Shown here piece by piece: positions 5,395 through 6,602 of a DNA stretch of 6,602 nt (the stretch's first letter is position 1; the number at the start of each line of letters is the position of its first letter). The position numbers and the translations under genes were made by a program. The notes under the pieces are model-generated. The model was not told the DNA's origin. It worked only from the letters and a program-made list of their open reading frames with translations, and did no database searches. The stretch comes from Deltaproteobacteria bacterium (GTDB lineage Bacteria > UBA10199 > DSSB01), in the NCBI GenBank assembly GCA_020440745.1, contig JAGRNM010000075.1, positions 1-6,602 of the forward strand. Reading direction: 5' to 3'.

Positions 5395-5438
5395 TTTTCA
5401 AACCATCAAATCAAAATGCAACCTCCGTCCGGAATTTT
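5395..5438 (+). repeat. Dispersed palindromic element, copy E (right half)
   Basis: The core TTCAAACCATCAAATCAAAA (5397-5416) and the right arm AACCTCCGTCCGGAATTTT (5420-5438) match the right halves of copies A and D. A recognisable left arm is missing. The bases to the left (GGTATCATCTG at 5379-5389) align loosely with the left-inner part of copy D, so the element may run into the hicA promoter. It lies upstream of hicA. Confidence 0.7.
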
Positions 5439-5638
5439 CCTACCCAGTGCCGTCAGATTCTTTATTTTTTTTTCTAAAATCGTCCGATTTTTAAACGCTT
5501 CTTTTTAAGACAATGAGAAGCCTGCTCCAAAAAAATCTTATTTATTAATCAACTAAAGCCTTTTTGAATTTTAGGCATAGATTCTGCACATCTTTTAGAC
5601 TGTTTTAATTTTAACCTAAAAACCTAAAAATTTTTAAT
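5439..5638. other. Intergenic leader between hicA and the His-rich gene
   Basis: About 200 A/T-rich bases with no convincing coding potential. A near-perfect dyad, AAAATCG-TC-CGATTTT (5476-5491), is the only clear symmetric site; its loop is too small for an RNA hairpin, so it would act as DNA, for example as a protein-binding site. AACCTAAA is tandemly duplicated at 5613-5628, just before the ribosome binding site of the next gene. A promoter for that gene should be here, but I could not find a good -35/-10 pair. Confidence 0.45.
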
Positions 5639-5643
5639 AGGAG
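5639..5643 (+). promoter_or_regulatory. Strong ribosome binding site of the His-rich gene
   Basis: AGGAG lies six bases before the ATG at 5650, the best Shine-Dalgarno sequence in the window. The CCTA in each upstream AACCTAAA repeat is complementary to TAGG at 5638-5641. Confidence 0.8.
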
Positions 5644-5649
5644 TAAGAC

Positions 5650-6156
5650 ATGAAAGCAACACCCTTAAAACACCATCATCACCATCATGATGTTCATCAT
5701 CATCACCACCATCATCATGGTATCCATCGTCCTGGACACCATCATCACCCAATCAATCACTGTGGTCCTAAAAGTAGATTTATAAAAGGACCTCTACTTA
5801 AGCCTGGTTGTGGTCATATTATTGGTAGGCCTGGCACTATTAATCACTGCGGTATGCCCAATATGAGTCCTTATACTTCTATCCTATTTAACCGCGGCTT
5901 ACACACTGTCAACTCTAAACGAGCCCGTCAGGGACAACCCCTTCTAAATCCACAAAGATTTAAAAATTCTTTTTTAAAAAACGTTAACAGCTGCTTTAAT
6001 CGCTTTACCGATAGCAATGGCAAGACACACTTACGCTTTAACTTTGCCAGACTACGTCAACTTTCTCAACAACTAGGACTTAGTCCCAGAGAAACCCTAG
6101 CACTAAGAAATGGTTTAAGGTTTCCTACTAATCATTTACATACTTACGGTAGTTAA
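5650..6156 (+). CDS. Histidine-rich protein, probable metal binder, function unknown
   Basis: A 168-residue protein that I cannot place in a known family. The first 37 residues hold 20 histidines: runs of six (8-13), eight (16-23) and four (30-33), plus His26 and His37. INHCG then occurs twice (35-39 and 64-68), with CGH between them (54-56), giving further Cys/His ligand candidates. No signal peptide or membrane segment is visible, so it should be cytoplasmic. The C-terminal two thirds are ordinary in composition and basic; FARLRQLSQQLGLSPRETLAL (about 131-151) looks like two helices, perhaps a small helix-turn-helix. By analogy with Hpn-like proteins and the His-rich tails of HypB and SlyD, nickel, zinc or copper binding is likely, but no metal transport or metalloenzyme gene is adjacent. 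CAT and CAC codons are mixed irregularly, so the runs are not a simple triplet expansion. It has its own strong ribosome binding site and terminator and looks like a single-gene unit. Confidence 0.75.
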   Translation: MKATPLKHHHHHHDVHHHHHHHHGIHRPGHHHHPINHCGPKSRFIKGPLLKPGCGHIIGRPGTINHCGMPNMSPYTSILFNRGLHTVNSKRARQGQPLLNPQRFKNSFLKNVNSCFNRFTDSNGKTHLRFNFARLRQLSQQLGLSPRETLALRNGLRFPTNHLHTYGS

Positions 6157-6157
6157 T

Positions 6158-6173
6158 AGACTTAAAAAAGTCT
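6158..6173 (+). terminator. Small hairpin directly after the His-rich gene
   Basis: AGACTT (6158-6163) and AAGTCT (6168-6173) form a perfect 6-bp stem around an AAAA loop, one base after the stop codon. There is no T-tract, so it is more likely an accessory or RNA-stabilising hairpin in front of the main terminator. Confidence 0.5.
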
Positions 6174-6179
6174 CCCTCC

Positions 6180-6211
6180 AAAAGCCCTACTTTTTTAAGT
6201 GGGGCTTTTTT
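6180..6211 (+). terminator. Strong intrinsic terminator shared by convergent genes
   Basis: AAAAGCCC-T-ACTT (6180-6192) pairs with AAGT-G-GGGCTTTT (6197-6209) around a TTTT loop. This makes a 13-bp stem with one T-G pair, followed by a T-run (6206-6211). On the plus strand it ends the His-rich gene. Read on the minus strand the stem is followed by only a short T-run, so termination there is weaker. The stop codon of the opposing DKNYY gene (6187-6189) lies inside the left arm. Confidence 0.88.
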
Positions 6212-6602
6212 ATTAATGGGCAGGTTGACTTGCTAGATTTTTTAGCTCCTTGACCCTTAGTATAAGAACGCCATTTATCCTTGGCTCGAGTAGCACTTAA
6301 GACTTTAAAACTCTCTCTATCCGCATCTTTAATTTTACTAGTCTTAAAAAAAACATGGTTCTTATCTTTGGAGTAGGCATAGCCTATATGCTCAAAGTCA
6401 TGATCTACTCTGGCGCCTTCAAAAATAATCGGAGTAAAAGTTTCTGGATCGGCTTTTTTAATAAGGTATTGATGGTAATAGACTTGTTTTTTATCTTTGC
6501 TAAAATAAGCAGGCAGGGGAACAAAGGTTTCAGGATCGGCGCCTTTTAGTTGAATAAAACGAAAATCTGTAAAGCTATCAAAAAAATAAACGTGGCTTTT
6601 GT
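6187..6602 (-). CDS. DKNYY-repeat protein, C-terminal fragment
   Basis: An open frame of 137 codons enters from the right edge and ends with TAG at 6189-6187; its start lies outside the window. It contains the repeat pattern of DKNYY-family proteins, in which a Y-x-KDK-x2-V-[YF]-[YF] strand alternates with a [KG]-ADPETF segment. Visible units are GADPETFVPL, FSKDKKQVYYHQYLIKKADPETF in two adjoining pieces, then AYSKDKNHVFF with IKDADRESFKVL, and a last partial unit, RAKDKW. The two ADPETF units are also similar at the DNA level. The family's function is unknown; many members are exported or envelope-associated, but any signal peptide would be off-window. The last residues (LIKKPHLKK) are encoded by the terminator region of the opposing gene, so the tail is probably a late addition or of little importance. 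I am confident of the coding frame and the family. Confidence 0.85.
   Translation of the reverse strand, partial: KSHVYFFDSFTDFRFIQLKGADPETFVPLPAYFSKDKKQVYYHQYLIKKADPETFTPIIFEGARVDHDFEHIGYAYSKDKNHVFFKTSKIKDADRESFKVLSATRAKDKWRSYTKGQGAKKSSKSTCPLIKKPHLKK

Noticed and set aside
1389..5438. Integron cassette array with attC sites
   Set aside because: Same-direction repeats between small gene units and the presence of toxin-antitoxin pairs recall a chromosomal integron. However, the elements lack paired RYYYAAC / GTTRRRY core sites, genes lie on both strands including an ordinary operon, and no integrase is seen.
1389..5438. CRISPR array
   Set aside because: The repeats are hundreds to thousands of bases apart with genes between them, vary in sequence and length, and no cas gene is present.
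5650..5760. Vector-derived His-tag or contamination
   Set aside because: The gene continues well beyond the His runs into an unrelated 130-residue region with native-looking codons, a matching ribosome binding site and its own terminator. The His runs are irregular and interrupted.
6355..6549. Plus-strand open frame of 64 codons
   Set aside because: It lies opposite the DKNYY-repeat coding frame, which has clear family motifs and runs unbroken off the window edge.

Overview
The window is an A+T-rich bacterial chromosome segment with closely packed genes. The host is probably Gram-negative: it carries a DUF4197 protein with an export signal and a DKNYY-repeat protein. I cannot assign a phylum from this much sequence. 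Both ends are cut inside genes. No rRNA, tRNA, CRISPR array or transposase was found.

Layout. Positions 2-706 (+) hold the C-terminus of a RecB-type PD-(D/E)XK nuclease. Then come a BrnT/BrnA toxin-antitoxin pair (822-1374, +), an unrecognised and apparently foreign small gene (1555-1962, +), and an exported DUF4197 protein (2055-2807, +). Convergent to these is a two-gene minus-strand operon with 4-base overlaps: a radical SAM enzyme with a SPASM-like C-terminus (4712 down to 3645) and a CDP-alcohol phosphotransferase (3648 down to 2926). Upstream of it lies a minus-strand HicA/HicB pair (5357 down to 4825). Next is a plus-strand gene for a protein with 20 histidines in its first 37 residues (5650-6156). 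It ends at a strong terminator shared with a convergent, truncated DKNYY-repeat gene (6187-6602, minus), which has no start codon inside the window.

The main unusual feature is a family of dispersed palindromic elements of roughly 40-100 bp. Their arms are AGACGGAGGTT / AACCTCCGTCT and their core is CTCAAACCATCAACTTAAA. Clear copies lie at about 1389-1487, 1889-1925, 2814-2882, 4724-4813 and 5395-5438, with a possible decayed copy near 709-752. Nearly every transcription unit is separated from the next by one copy. The four copies whose direction can be read all point the same way, whatever the strand of the neighbouring genes. One copy forms the end of a coding sequence, one appears to supply a ribosome binding site, and one merges with the hicA promoter.

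How the genes relate. The two toxin-antitoxin pairs look self-regulated, each with repeated or dyad sequence over its promoter. The radical SAM and CDP-alcohol genes are almost certainly translated together and probably make or modify a membrane lipid. The CDP-alcohol enzyme has glycine where the family's last motif aspartate should be, so its chemistry needs checking. The histidine-rich protein is probably a cytoplasmic metal binder, but nothing nearby identifies the metal.
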